Source: Palaemon carinicauda | Taxonomy: Eukaryota > Arthropoda > Malacostraca > Decapoda > Palaemonidae | Length of the DNA: 64,000 bases | Direction: 5' to 3' | Assembly (NCBI RefSeq): GCF_036898095.1 | Contig: NC_090729.1 | Coordinates: 81,485,571 to 81,549,570, forward strand | Shown here: piece after piece, positions 36,330 to 45,727 of the stretch | Layout of the letters: every line of letters starts with the position of its first letter | Numbering within the stretch: position 1 is the first letter of the stretch | The notes under the pieces: generated by a model | Told to the model about the DNA's origin: nothing | Database searches by the model: none | What the model saw: the letters and a program-made list of their open reading frames with translations, nothing else | Made by a program: the position numbers and the translations under genes

Positions 36330-39225
36330 ATGGGTATCATCAATCACTTTATTTATAATTCTGTACATGTTGTTTTTGTTATAATTCTTGTTAATCTAGT
36401 TTTTAAGTATCATGTCTCTTTTTTATTTTTATTAATTCTTATGCTCTCTGGAGACATTGAGCGAAATCTGGGACCAGTACGTCCTAGATTTCGTCAATGT
36501 CGTCTTCTGTATTGCAATATTCGTGGTCTTCATGCAAATATCCAAGACCTTACAGTTGCATCCAGAAAGTATGATATTCTTTTGTGCTCAGAAACTTTGG
36601 TTTCTAATATGAGGCACTCATCTGAGCTCCTAATAAGTGATTTTAAGATGCCAATAATGTTGAAATGCAATGCCATCCCTAGGGCCAGGGGAATGGCGGT
36701 GTATATTAGGACCGAGTACCCGGCTTCTCATAAGTCCTGCTATCAATGTGGATGTCATGAGATTCAGGTAATAAAAGTTTGTGGCAGGCATAACAACTTT
36801 TATTTGTGTTCGATCTACCAGAATCCAGACATGGATGATTCTATCTTCGATTGTCTTCTTACCATTAAGGCTAAGATACAAGAAGATGATAGAAAGGCTT
36901 CTTTTGTCTTTGTTGGTGATTTTAATGCTCACCATAGGGAGTGGTTAAGTTCTATCTCTCCTACCGATCGCCATGGCTTAAGAGCTTTAGACTTTGCCTC
37001 TGAATCAGGCTGTGAGCAAATCATAAATGAAGCTACTCACAGGTCTGGTAATTGCTTGGACCTCGTATACACTGACTCCCCTGGCGTTATAACTTGTAAG
37101 GTTGGTTCTCCAGTCGGGACATCTGATCATGCCTTGATTTCCTTATTAGTGAAGACTGAGCAGCCTGTCCCTGATATATCATATTCTTGTAAAATTTATA
37201 TGAAATCCCAAGCAGACTGGAATGGGATTTTGCATGATCTTTGGTGCTTGAATTGGTCACAATTATATAATAGTGTAGATCCTGTTGTCCCTTTGAATGA
37301 GAATCTAGTCAACATTATCGATAGGCGTATCCCTTCTCGTGTGCTAAGGTACCGAGTGAAAGACAAACCGTGGTTCAATGATGATTGTAGACGTGCTTAT
37401 TTAGAGAAGCAGGAGGCCTATCAGCTTTGGAAGGGTAACAGATCAGATTTGACCTGGAACAACTATACTCAGCTTCAAGCTTTTGCTCAGAGAGTTTATG
37501 CCTCAACTGAAAAGGAGTACAATTTAACCATAAAAGAAACCCTTTCTGGTACAATGGTAGTCTACCCTTAAATCTGCACTCTTTGGTGTAGATGCAACAG
37601 TTCCTCCTTTACTTAAACCTGATGGCTCAGTCACTCACTGTCAAAAGGAAAAGGCAACCCTTTTGGCTGATGTTTTTGACAGTAAACAGAGTAATGAAAA
37701 ACTTGAACTTCCTCATTCCTGTTTTCCTGAGGCTAAACTAACTAGTTTAGCTTTTCGATCTCGTGAGATTAAAGCTCTGTTGATGGACCTTGATGCTTAT
37801 GGAGGTGTAGACCCAAATGGTATTTTTCCTTTGTTTTTTATAAAGACAGCAGATTTCTTAGCTCCAAAGTTATCTGTTATTTTGCGCAAGTTAGCAAGAA
37901 GAGGAGCTTTTAGCACTTGTTGGAGAATTGGTAATGTTACTCCTCTATGTAAATGTGTTTGTGGTAGCTCAAGTCCCACTGATTACCGCCCAATTTCCAT
38001 AACTCCCATATTATCTAAAGTTTTTGAACGTCTTCTGGCAAAACGTCTTAATAGGTTTGCTGAAGGTAATCACCTACTCCCTAGTTTGCAATTTGGTTTT
38101 CGTAAAGGCCTTGGAGCATGTGATGCTCTCCTTACGATCTCCAATGCTGTACAGAAGTCCCTTGATTGTGGTCAGGAAGTGCGTATGATTGGCCTTGATT
38201 TTAGTGCTGCCTTTGACCGTGTAAATCATGAGGCCCTCTTTTTCAAACTGAAATAGTTGGGAGTGGGTGGGTCGTTTCTTAGTGTTATTATTGATTTTTG
38301 AAGTAGTAGATCTCAAAGAGTTATTGTTGACGGGCACCATAGTGAGTATAGGAATGTGATATCCGGTGTTCCACAGGGTAGTGTTCTTGGCCCATTACTT
38401 TTCATACTATATACACATGACATGTGGTTTGGCCTAGAAAACAAGCTTGTTGCATATGCAGATGATGCTACTCTCTTTGCAACAATTCCATCCCCTGAAT
38501 GTAGATCTGGGGTTGGTGAATCCCTTAATAGAGATTTTGCTAAAATTAGTGCATGGTGCAAATTATGGGGTATGAAGTTGAATCCTAACAAAACTCAAAG
38601 TATGATTGTAAGTAGGTCAAGGACGGTGGCTCCTCAACATCCGGATCTCAGTATTGATAATGTTTCTTTAAATTTGTATGACTCTTTCAAAATTTTAGGT
38701 GTGATTCTCGACAGCAAATTTACTTTTGAGAAACATTTAAGGTCTGTGTCTTCTTCAATTGCACAAAAAATTGGCCTATTGAGAAAGTCTTTTAAAATTT
38801 TCGGTGATCAATCCATTCTGAAGAAATGTTTTAATTCTTTCATTCTACCTTGTTTTGAGTATTGTTCTCCTGTCTGGTGTTCAGCTGCTGATTCTCATCT
38901 TAATTTGTTGGACAGAAACTTACGGTCTATTAAATTTCTTATTCCTGATCTAGATATTAATCTCTGGCACCGTTGTTCAATTAGTTCATTATGCATGTTG
39001 CATAAGATTTTTCATAACTCTGACCATCCTTTACATTCAGATCTCCCTGAACAATTCTATCCTGTTCGTAACACTAGGCAAGCAGTTAATTCTAATAGCC
39101 AGGCCTTCTCCATCCTGAGGCTCAATACTATGCAGTACTCTAGAAGTTTTATTCCAGCTGTTACCAAGTTGTGGAATGATCTTCCTAATCGGGTAGTTGA
39201 ATCAGTAGAACTTCAAAAGTTCTAA
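36330..39225 (+). pseudogene. Element B ORF: endonuclease-reverse transcriptase
   Basis: The first 1242 bp (413 codons, 36330-37571) begin with about 38 mostly hydrophobic residues and a 2A-like GDIERNLGP. The AP-like endonuclease follows: YCNIRGLHAN, the catalytic Glu in CSETLV, VGDFNAHHREW and TSDHALIS. A frameshift of a few bases near 37550 and a TAG at 37558-37560 separate it from the RT frame. The RT shows DYRPISITPILSKVFERLL, QFGFRKG, GLDFSAAFDRVNHE, SGVPQGSVLGPLLF and the catalytic YADDATLFA. TAG at 38254-38256 and TGA at 38299-38301 break the RT between the first catalytic Asp and the YADD box. The C-terminal half to 39225 is open and ends with VTKLWNDLPNRVVESVE. The copy cannot make a working protein. 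Confidence 0.92.
36450..36476 (+). other. Degenerate 2A-like translational recoding motif
   Basis: Codons 41-49 of the element B ORF read GDIERNLGP. The 2A consensus is D-x-E-x-N-P-G-P, and such motifs are known near the N-terminus of ORF2 in several APE-type non-LTR families. Here the first Pro is Leu (codon CTG at 36468-36470), which would be expected to abolish ribosome skipping. The position, at the end of a hydrophobic N-terminal stretch and before the endonuclease, fits. Confidence 0.72.
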
Positions 39226-39484
39226 GTTGGAGCAAATGCTTTTTTGTTGACCAGGCGGACATGAGTTTTTATAGTTTATATATGATATATATGTTTTTGA
39301 CGTTGTTAATAGTTTATATATGACATATCTGTTTTGACGTTGTTGCCTTTTTTAGAATTATTTATTGTTAATTTGTTCTCTTCATTTATTTATTTCCTTA
39401 TTTCCTTTCCTCACTGGGCTATTTTTCCCTATTGGGGCCCCTGGGCTTATAGCCTCTTGCTTTTCCAACTAGGGTTGTAGCTTG

Positions 39485-39488
<4 letters not shown>

Positions 39489-39550
<62 letters not shown>
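39489..39550 (+). repeat. (TAA)n tail of element B
   Basis: About 62 bp of pure TAA/AAT repeat directly after CTTGGATAGT. It forms the 3' end of the non-LTR element; DIRS-1 sequence resumes at 39551. Confidence 0.93.
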
Positions 39551-39551
<1 letters not shown>

Positions 39552-40131
39552 TATTGTATGAACAGACATAGCCTTAACTACATATACAAGAGTCTCACAG
39601 TTTGTATATTGTGTTGGAACAACAAGTATCAACTATATTTATTGTCTGTAAACATACGATAATATGAGGTTTACTTAGGTAAGTAAGAAAGAAAATTGGC
39701 AATTCTTTATTAGTGTTAAGTGTGGGGTGAAATAAGATGCAATTACACTTCAATAAACATCTATTTACGATAAATGAATAAAAATAGAATAGCATGTGTA
39801 ATATATATTATTATAATAATGGAATTATACATATATGCAACTTAAAACAGAAAAGTTTTCTACCTGAAAGGGAAGAAATGATAAGTGTCACTATGAAATT
39901 TGAAAAGTTAATAAAATTTTCGAATATAGTTTTCTGTAATTGTTGGATATTATCAACACTGTGAAAAGTACACACGGCACAAGTGTTATCTGTATAATTC
40001 TACACCTGAGAATTTTTCAACGGTCTTAGTTTCACCATGGTGACACTCACTTAAAAGGTATTGCATTGGAAGGTGTGAACACCTTTTCACCCTAATTTAG
40101 AGTCCCAATCAATTCACTGTTCATCGCAGTA
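39551..40131 (-). other. DIRS-1 3' UTR (between recombinase and element B)
   Basis: Non-coding. Its reverse complement aligns with the DIRS-2 stretch at about 57593-58250 (shared phrases include GTGTACTTT-CACAGT, CCCTTTCAGGT, TTATTTCGCCCTACA-like and GTTGATACTTGTTG), at clearly lower identity than the coding parts. No gene is seen; small frames at 39447-39795 lie over the microsatellite and UTR. Confidence 0.7.
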
Positions 40132-41340
40132 CTAGACGACAGGTTTCAATACACTACCTGCCGCCACCACATAATGCTTAAATTCATGCACTTGCTTTGC
40201 ATAATGTTTATAGAATACTCTGGATGACTTCCATCCAGTGTATGGGTGAAGACGCTCAAAGTCCATATACTGAAAAAAGTTCAGTGATGAAGCAATTTTC
40301 CTTGGATCATGAACTGTCAGGATCTGCCTTGCGAATAAAGTAGGTGAGCTTAACCCTCAGTTGTTTTAGGGATAAGTTTGATCCTGAAGTTTCTCCTTTA
40401 AAGAGCTGTCCTCCCCTGAAATCTGAAGTTCTTCAAAGATAGACCTTTAGACATTCTACTGGACACAGAGAGACCTCTTCCTTCAGAGGGCAGATTCTCC
40501 AGGGACCCCATCTTTTAGTCTGTAGCTCATTTTTGGCGAGAAAGGTTGGATTAGGAAAAAGATTCAATTCTACCACTTCTGTGAACTGAATATGGCCCTC
40601 GTTTCTGGATAGGGCCACTATTTCACAAACTCTAGCCCTGAGCCTACAGCGAACAGGAAAATAACTTTATGAGTTAGATCCTTAAAAGAGCAATCTTTAT
40701 TGTTCACGGTTGAAGCATAATGTAGGACCTTGTCCAAGGACCATGAAATGGGCTTCGGAGGAGCTGCAGGTCTAACTCTAGCACATGCCTTAGGGATCTT
40801 ATTAAAGATTTCGTTCGTCAGGTCCACTTGAAAGGCGTATAGAAGAGGTCTAGTCAGAGCCGACTTACACGTAGTTATCGTGTTGGCTGCCAGACATTGC
40901 TCATGAAGGTGGATAAAGAAGGACAGACAGAAGTCTATTGAAATTTCTTTCGGTCCTTTTGTTTTAACATAAGTAACCCACTTTTTCCAAGACAATTCAT
41001 ATTGTCTTCTGGTTGACTTGGACTTGTATTCTTCTAAGAAGTTTATACTGCCTTTCGAGATTCCAAATCTTCTCTTAACCGCTAATGCGAGAAAATCATG
41101 AGATGAAGGTTTTGGGTTCTCTGTGATGAAGTGAAGATAGTCGACTTCTGAACTCGTTGAGATAGTGCGGGGTTTGGTAGAGGGACCAGCCTTAGATTCA
41201 GTTCCATTATCAGAGGGAACCAGTTGCTCTTTGGCCACTTGGGAGCCACTAGAGCTGCCGTTCCTTGGAAGGACCTTCATTAGGAGATCGGTCGGAGGGA
41301 ACAGGTAAATCCAGTTCCCTTTGTTCCAATCGAGGGACAT
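40132..41340 (-). pseudogene. DIRS-1 tyrosine recombinase
   Basis: The integrase of DIRS elements, which joins DNA through a tyrosine-DNA intermediate. The N-terminal arm-binding region reads FLEEYKSKSTRRQYELSWKK and LAANTITTCKSALTRPLLYA. A frameshift at about 40618 removes the first catalytic Arg segment from frame (SGARVSEIVALS in DIRS-3). The continuation EGHIQFTEVVELNLFP to 40433 ends in a TGA. The HxxR box is lost: about 11 bp are missing just before the His codon, compared with STPAGHDPRKIAS in the other copies. The nucleophile Tyr is present in VFYKHYAKQ. The terminal stop is TAG (complement of 40132-40134). In this copy a small deletion fuses the RNase H and recombinase frames into one 400-codon frame (41820-40618). 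Confidence 0.85.
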
Positions 41341-43250
41341 AGCGTCCGTCGTCTCCGCAAGAGGGTCTTCATATGGGGCTATATATCGAGGTAGTTTCTT
41401 GTTGTCGCTCGTCGCAAAGAGGTCGATTTGCAGTGCCGGGACTTGTTGTACGATGAAGGAGAATGAGTCTACATCTAGGGACCATTCTGACTCTATCGCC
41501 TTGAGCCTGGATAGAGCGTCCACCGTCACATTGCGAAACCCTTGAAGGTGAACTGCTGATAAATGCCATCTCTTCTTTTCCGCCAGACGGAAGATGGCCA
41601 ATATCACATGGTTGATATGGGGCGATCTCAAGCCTTGTCTGTTCAGACATCTCATTATCACTTCGCTGTCCAGGATCAGCCTGATGTGGGCTGATCTGCA
41701 AGGGGAGAGTTTTTTCAATGTCAAAAGGACTGCCATGGCCTCCAAAAGTTGATATGAAAAGTCTTGAACAGGGAAGACCAAGTCCCTTGGACTTTCCTTT
41801 GATGGGAGTGACCTCCCCATCCTTCCGTCGAGGCATCAATGTGGATGGTTATCGATGGTGGAGGTGGTTGTAAGGGAACAGTCCTCTTTATGTTCTTGGC
41901 CTTCGACCATGGCTTGAGAAGTGATCGTAGTAAGGTCGGTATTGGTCTTTCTTGATCTCTTCAAGCGTTTGATGCATATCTTCTCCAGACTCCTGATGCA
42001 TCTTTCAGCTGTGCTCTTAGCACTGGGTCTGTCACTGCTGCAAACTGGAGAGAGCCCAGTACTCTTTCCTGTTGGCGTCTTGAGATCCTGTCGGATTTCA
42101 GTAGTCTCTTGTCAGATCCTACGATCTCTCTCCTCTTCATTGGGGGAATGGAGAGACGGTGTGACTTCAAGTTCCAATGGATTCCCAGCCATTGAAACTC
42201 CTGAGCTGGAGAGAGTCGAAAACTTCTTGAAGTTGATCTGGAATGCCAGATGTTCCAGGAACTGGATAACCTTCTTGGATACTTGCAGACAAGCCATCCT
42301 GGATGATGCCCATACCAGCCAGTCGTCCAGGTACGCTGCTACCTGAACGCCTTCTAGGCGTAGTTGTTGAACGACTGCATCTGCAAGTTTCGTAAAGATC
42401 ATTGGGGCTATGTTTAGCCCGAAGGGCATAGCTCTGAAGACGTACTTCTTCTTCTGTAGCTTGAATCCTAGGTAGGCCTCTGCCAGGTCTATTGAGACTG
42501 TGTACGCCCCTTTTGGTAACAGGGTCCTTATGTGCTGAAGGGTTAACATCCTGAACTTGAAGTTCTCGATGAACTTGTTGAGTGGCGACAAGTCCAGAAT
42601 GACTTGAGTTTGTCTGAGTCCTTCTTGGGAACACGAAACAGCCTTCCCTGGAATTTGATGTACTTTGCCCTCCTTATTACCCGTTTGCTCAATAGTTTTA
42701 GGGTATATTCTTCCAGTGAGGGGTTGGAGTGTTGGAAGAATTGAGGAAATGATGGTGGAGGCTTGCTCCAGCTCCATCCAAGTCCGTTCTCGATTAGGCT
42801 GTGGGCCCAGGGATCGAAGGTCCGACGATCCTGAAAATGTTGGAGCCTCCCTCCTACCTGAAGCATCTCATTGCTTCTGTTTCCCGAAGGATTTACCTCC
42901 CTGACTGCGTCCTCCCTTACCCTTTGAGGAGTGTTTTGAGTAGCCCCGTCTGGAGCCTCTACCTCTGGGATGAAAGGTAGTGGTTTGCCTCTCAAACACT
43001 GGGTTGAATGCTGGTAACTGGGCAACCAGCTGTTGAGGCACCATCTGGTATGTGGTTTGCGGTTGAGTAGCCACTTGGGGCACCGTGGCCATGGTGACTG
43101 TGGAATGTTGTTGCTGGGCAGGCCGAGAGGGTAGTCTGGGTGTCTTGGTCTTCCTCTTAGGTTGGGGACCCGCATCCGAGGAGGACTTACTCTTGGATGA
43201 CATGCCCCACTTCTGGAGAAGATTTCTATTCTCCGTGGCGGGTATGTCAA
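41263..43250 (-). pseudogene. DIRS-1 reverse transcriptase and RNase H
   Basis: It makes DIRS cDNA in the family. The frame overlaps the 3' end of gag (43250-42868 is read in both frames) and continues through LGWSWSKPPPSFPQFFQHS, KLLSKRVIRRAKYIKFQGRL and VPKKDSDK. A frameshift near 42600 follows, then LDLSPLNKFIE, LTLQHIRTLLPKGAYTVSID, FRAMPFGLNIAPMIF and the catalytic YLDDWLVWAS. About 13 residues (WHIPINHQLSSY region of DIRS-3) are deleted after the AEAY motif. More frameshifts occur near 42220 and 41900. The RNase H keeps its acidic residues: Asp in HIDASTEGWGGH, Glu in LLEAMAVLLTL and Asp in LILDSEVIMRCL. The segment then runs to MSLDWNKGN and PTDLLMKVL. The long plus-strand frame at 41921-42346 is an antisense shadow. 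Confidence 0.85.
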
Positions 43251-44815
43251 CTACCTCCTTGAACACTTCATTTGGGAAGAGGTCTTTACTCCAGATATTG
43301 GAAGCTATCAACTTCCTGGGTTCGTGTTTGACTGTTGCTGCAGCAAACACGAACTCTCTACATGCTCTCCTGGCTTTCATAAAGCTGTATCGGTCCTTTA
43401 CTAAGGTGGCCATACGCATTTTAGCCATGACCATATTCATGTCTGGGGTGCTCTTTTGGCCTGCACACATTTCCATGCAGTTTTGTAGGGATAAGGATGC
43501 CGCTAGTCTCTCCTTTGTTTCTTGCTCCCTACGCAAGAGAAAGTCTGACAATTTCGGAAGATTTTCGCTGAACTGTCGTCCAGCGATATTAGCATCCAAC
43601 TTCCCCACTGAGAAGGTTAGGTGGACTTCTTTCTAATCCTTATCCTCCATGGGCAGGGCTAAAAACAGAGGTCTGCACTCTTCCAATTTAGGACAAGGTT
43701 TGCCCGCCTCCACTGCCTTGGCAACAGCCTTAAAAGCCTTCGATGTATAGGGGAGGGAAGGTTATTGAGGCTGGAGCAAGAAAGGTAGGATGTTTCTTGC
43801 TTAGGGTAGACACTTTAGAGTTTGTGTAGCCAAACTTCTTTAGGCTACTTGACAAGAGAGCCTGTGCCTTGCCATGATCGAATATTATGACCTCCTTGGG
43901 CTTCATCTCTTCTTTCGACTCTGGCTCCTGCTTCAGTCAAATGAAGCAGTCTGGGTAAGGATTAAAGCTTGGCCAGAACTGAATGTCATTAAGAGGGACG
44001 GCTCCCATCTTCTCCGAAATATAGAGTTTGCCGTTGGTGATCGGCATAGACTCCACATACCTCCAGAGATTAGTTTCGGAGCTGGGAGGGAGGTCTTGTA
44101 CTCTGAGTCTCTTGTATGACCCACGGGAGGCAGAGAGTCGAGCTTCACGGGGCCCTTTCTAAAGTTTCGCTTCCCTAGCTTCGCCTTGCTTGCGAATGTT
44201 CTCCATTAGAGCAGTAAGATTGGCCAGTGCCTATCTCATGTCGTCTGATGGAGGGGCAGAAGATGTTGACGGTAAGGGCTCTGGTGCCGGCACAGACGTA
44301 AGGGACTCTGACTCGACATCACCATTTTCGTCTAGAGGTAGAGTCGACTCCTCCTCAGGATCATCCCTCAGAAGATTCTTTTCAGTGTCCGTGGACACTT
44401 TGGACATCCTTTCCTCCTGGTGGATGTCCATGCCTTGCATCGCCTCACTGATATCCGTCTCGATGGCAATCTGGACGAAGGGGGGTTCAGGTCGTGCTTA
44501 GGGTACGACAGCTTCGGTACCCGCTTTTGGGAACAGCAAGATGCGCATCCTTTCATTAGGTAGGTAGGGTCCCGTAGAGTTCTTTTGGAACCCTTGTACC
44601 CATCTGTGCAGCTTTGCTCATGCTGCATCCCTCGACTCCGCTGACTTGGGGTCGTTGAAACCTTCAGTCACCAAGGTCCGGCAAATGTTGCAGTCTTAGG
44701 GGTTCCAGTACCGCAAGGTTTCGGTCTGTTTGGTGGAGGGGGCGTGCGACCTGCACGCTTTGTGGCCACAAAAGCCCTTACTCTTGTGGTTACAGAAAAT
44801 TACGTCGCACTTCAT
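42868..44815 (-). pseudogene. DIRS-1 gag-like protein
   Basis: The putative structural protein. The start ATG (44815-44813) is chosen because the first residues, MKCDVIFCNHKSKGFCGHKA, align with the DIRS-2 copy and lie just after a splice-acceptor-like site. The N-terminus has a Cys/His cluster that could bind zinc. TAA at 44698-44696 is in frame, and several frameshifts follow. The middle is acidic and Ser-rich (GMDIHQEERMSKVSTDTEKN). The C-terminal 246 codons (43608-42868) are open: LPKLSDFLLRREQETKERLA, CREFVFAAATVKHEPRKLIA and KWGMSSKSKS, then a Pro/Gln-rich stretch and an Arg/Gly/Lys-rich tail (RGRGSRRGYSKHSSKGKGG) suited to RNA binding. I recognise it as gag by position and composition, not by a specific domain. 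Confidence 0.75.
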
Positions 44816-44824
44816 TTGGTCCTC

Positions 44825-44847
44825 CTGTAAAGAAAGGAAAATTAAAT
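44825..44847 (-). promoter_or_regulatory. Possible 3' splice site just upstream of DIRS-1 gag
   Basis: Read on the minus strand, TTTAATTTTCCTTTCTTTACAG is followed by GAGGACCAA and the gag ATG ten bases later. The pyrimidine tract plus CAG is a good 3' splice-site match, and the same arrangement is kept at 53081-53102 in DIRS-2. A spliced leader would make gag the first ORF in the mRNA. No matching donor has been established. Confidence 0.4.
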
Positions 44848-45083
44848 GAGTATGCAGTTGTTTATCTCACATGATAAACAAATTATGTAAAATATTAATA
44901 TTAATATTTTCAACATTATAGCTTAGGATAGTTAAGCTAGAAAGGAAATAGGAAAGACACATACTTGTGTTTCCTGTCCAGCCAATTACTGTGACCTCCC
45001 CCAAAATTAAAGCTATAGAGTTTCCATATCTAGGCAAACTCCAAGAGAAGGGTTCTAACCCTTAGGGATAGATAAGTGTATAT

Positions 45084-45337
45084 TGTACCAACCGTGTTTC
45101 ACACAATTGTACATAATTCCTTTTGTATATATTATGCTTGTATCTTCGCTCTTCCCTCGCACTAAAACGAACATGAAAATTCATGTCTGGTTTTTCCTCT
45201 GTAATATTGTCTGTCTTGTGAACTTGTTATGTCCTGTTGCCTTGAGGTTTTGTATATAAGGAGAGTGTTCTACAATAATATAACTCAGACGTTTCCAACC
45301 TTCCTTTGAGTTCACAACCTTACTCGGCGCCGTCACA
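45084..45337 (+). repeat. 5' LTR of the gypsy element
   Basis: 254 bp starting TGTACCAACCGTG and ending CGCCGTCACA. It contains TATATAAGG at about 45252-45260 as a TATA-like box. It has the usual TG...CA ends and matches 48279-48533. Confidence 0.95.
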
Positions 45338-45338
45338 T

Positions 45339-45353
45339 TGGTGACCCCGGAAG
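45339..45353 (+). other. Primer-binding site
   Basis: TGGTGACCCCGGAAG, two bases after the 5' LTR. The first eleven bases match the TGGTGACCCCG-type site that CsRn1-like elements use, described as tRNA-Trp; the rest diverges. The tRNA assignment is from memory. Confidence 0.75.
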
Positions 45354-45411
45354 TCGACTCGCTCCCACTGCCTTCCACCCCCACCTCCCTCGCCCCTCCA
45401 TCGTTGGTACT

Positions 45412-45727
45412 ATGACGGAGACGGACTCTACTACAGCAGTTGGCGCTGCGGCCGCCCCATTGAAACTTTCACCGTTCGCCACCGGAGAGGCGTTTGCTTG
45501 GTTTCAACGCGCTGAAGTTCACTTCCGTATCAGGGGCGTGACTCGCTCAACCACCAAAGCGGATTATGTTCTCACGGCGATACCCGAGGACACCTTCCCA
45601 GAAATATCCGACTGGCTTTGTGAACAAGGAGACACCCCAATAGCGTATGACGCCCTCAAAACATACCTTCTGCATCAGTACTCTCTGTCGCCAGCCGCCC
45701 GTATAGCAAAACTTTTTCAGCTCTCTT
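45412..45727 (+). pseudogene. Gypsy gag, N-terminal fragment
   Basis: ATG at 45412, 75 bp after the 5' LTR. It reads MTETDSTTAVGAAAAPLKLS, then GEAFAWFQRAEVHFRIRGVT, DYVLTAIPEDTFPEISDWL and LHQYSLSPAARIAKLFQLS. These are the phrases of the N-terminal half of CsRn1-type capsid. It stops making sense after about 105 codons, at the deletion junction near 45716-45728. Past this the frame runs on in a wrong frame over the RT to 45912. The capsid C-terminal half, nucleocapsid and protease are absent. Confidence 0.88.

Larger units (their letters stand above)
35895..39550 (+). mobile_element. Non-LTR retrotransposon B, near full length
   Basis: The element starts CTTTCCTCTTGGTAAGGG and ends in (TAA)n. 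It lies inside the DIRS-1 3' end: comparison with the intact DIRS-2 sequence at 58240-58300 shows DIRS bases stopping at 35894 and resuming at 39551, with a likely short duplication (ATAT at the end of the left flank and the start of the right). It has a 435-bp 5' region (with CATGGTCTTCCACTGTCTTG), one long ORF with endonuclease and RT, a 3' UTR ending CTTTTCCAACTAGGGTTG, and the microsatellite tail. I recognise both ends from memory as abundant shrimp repeats. The ORF has one frameshift and three stops. Confidence 0.88.

Noticed and set aside
41369..41839. Minus-strand 156-codon frame in DIRS-1
   Set aside because: It is an alternative frame over the RNase H; the frame 41820-40618 has the conserved RNase H residues.
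41921..42346. Plus-strand 141-codon frame, and the similar 183-codon frame at 43085-43636
   Set aside because: They are antisense shadows of DIRS-1 RT and gag, whose sense frames have recognisable motifs (YLDDWLVWA, LSDFLLRREQ).
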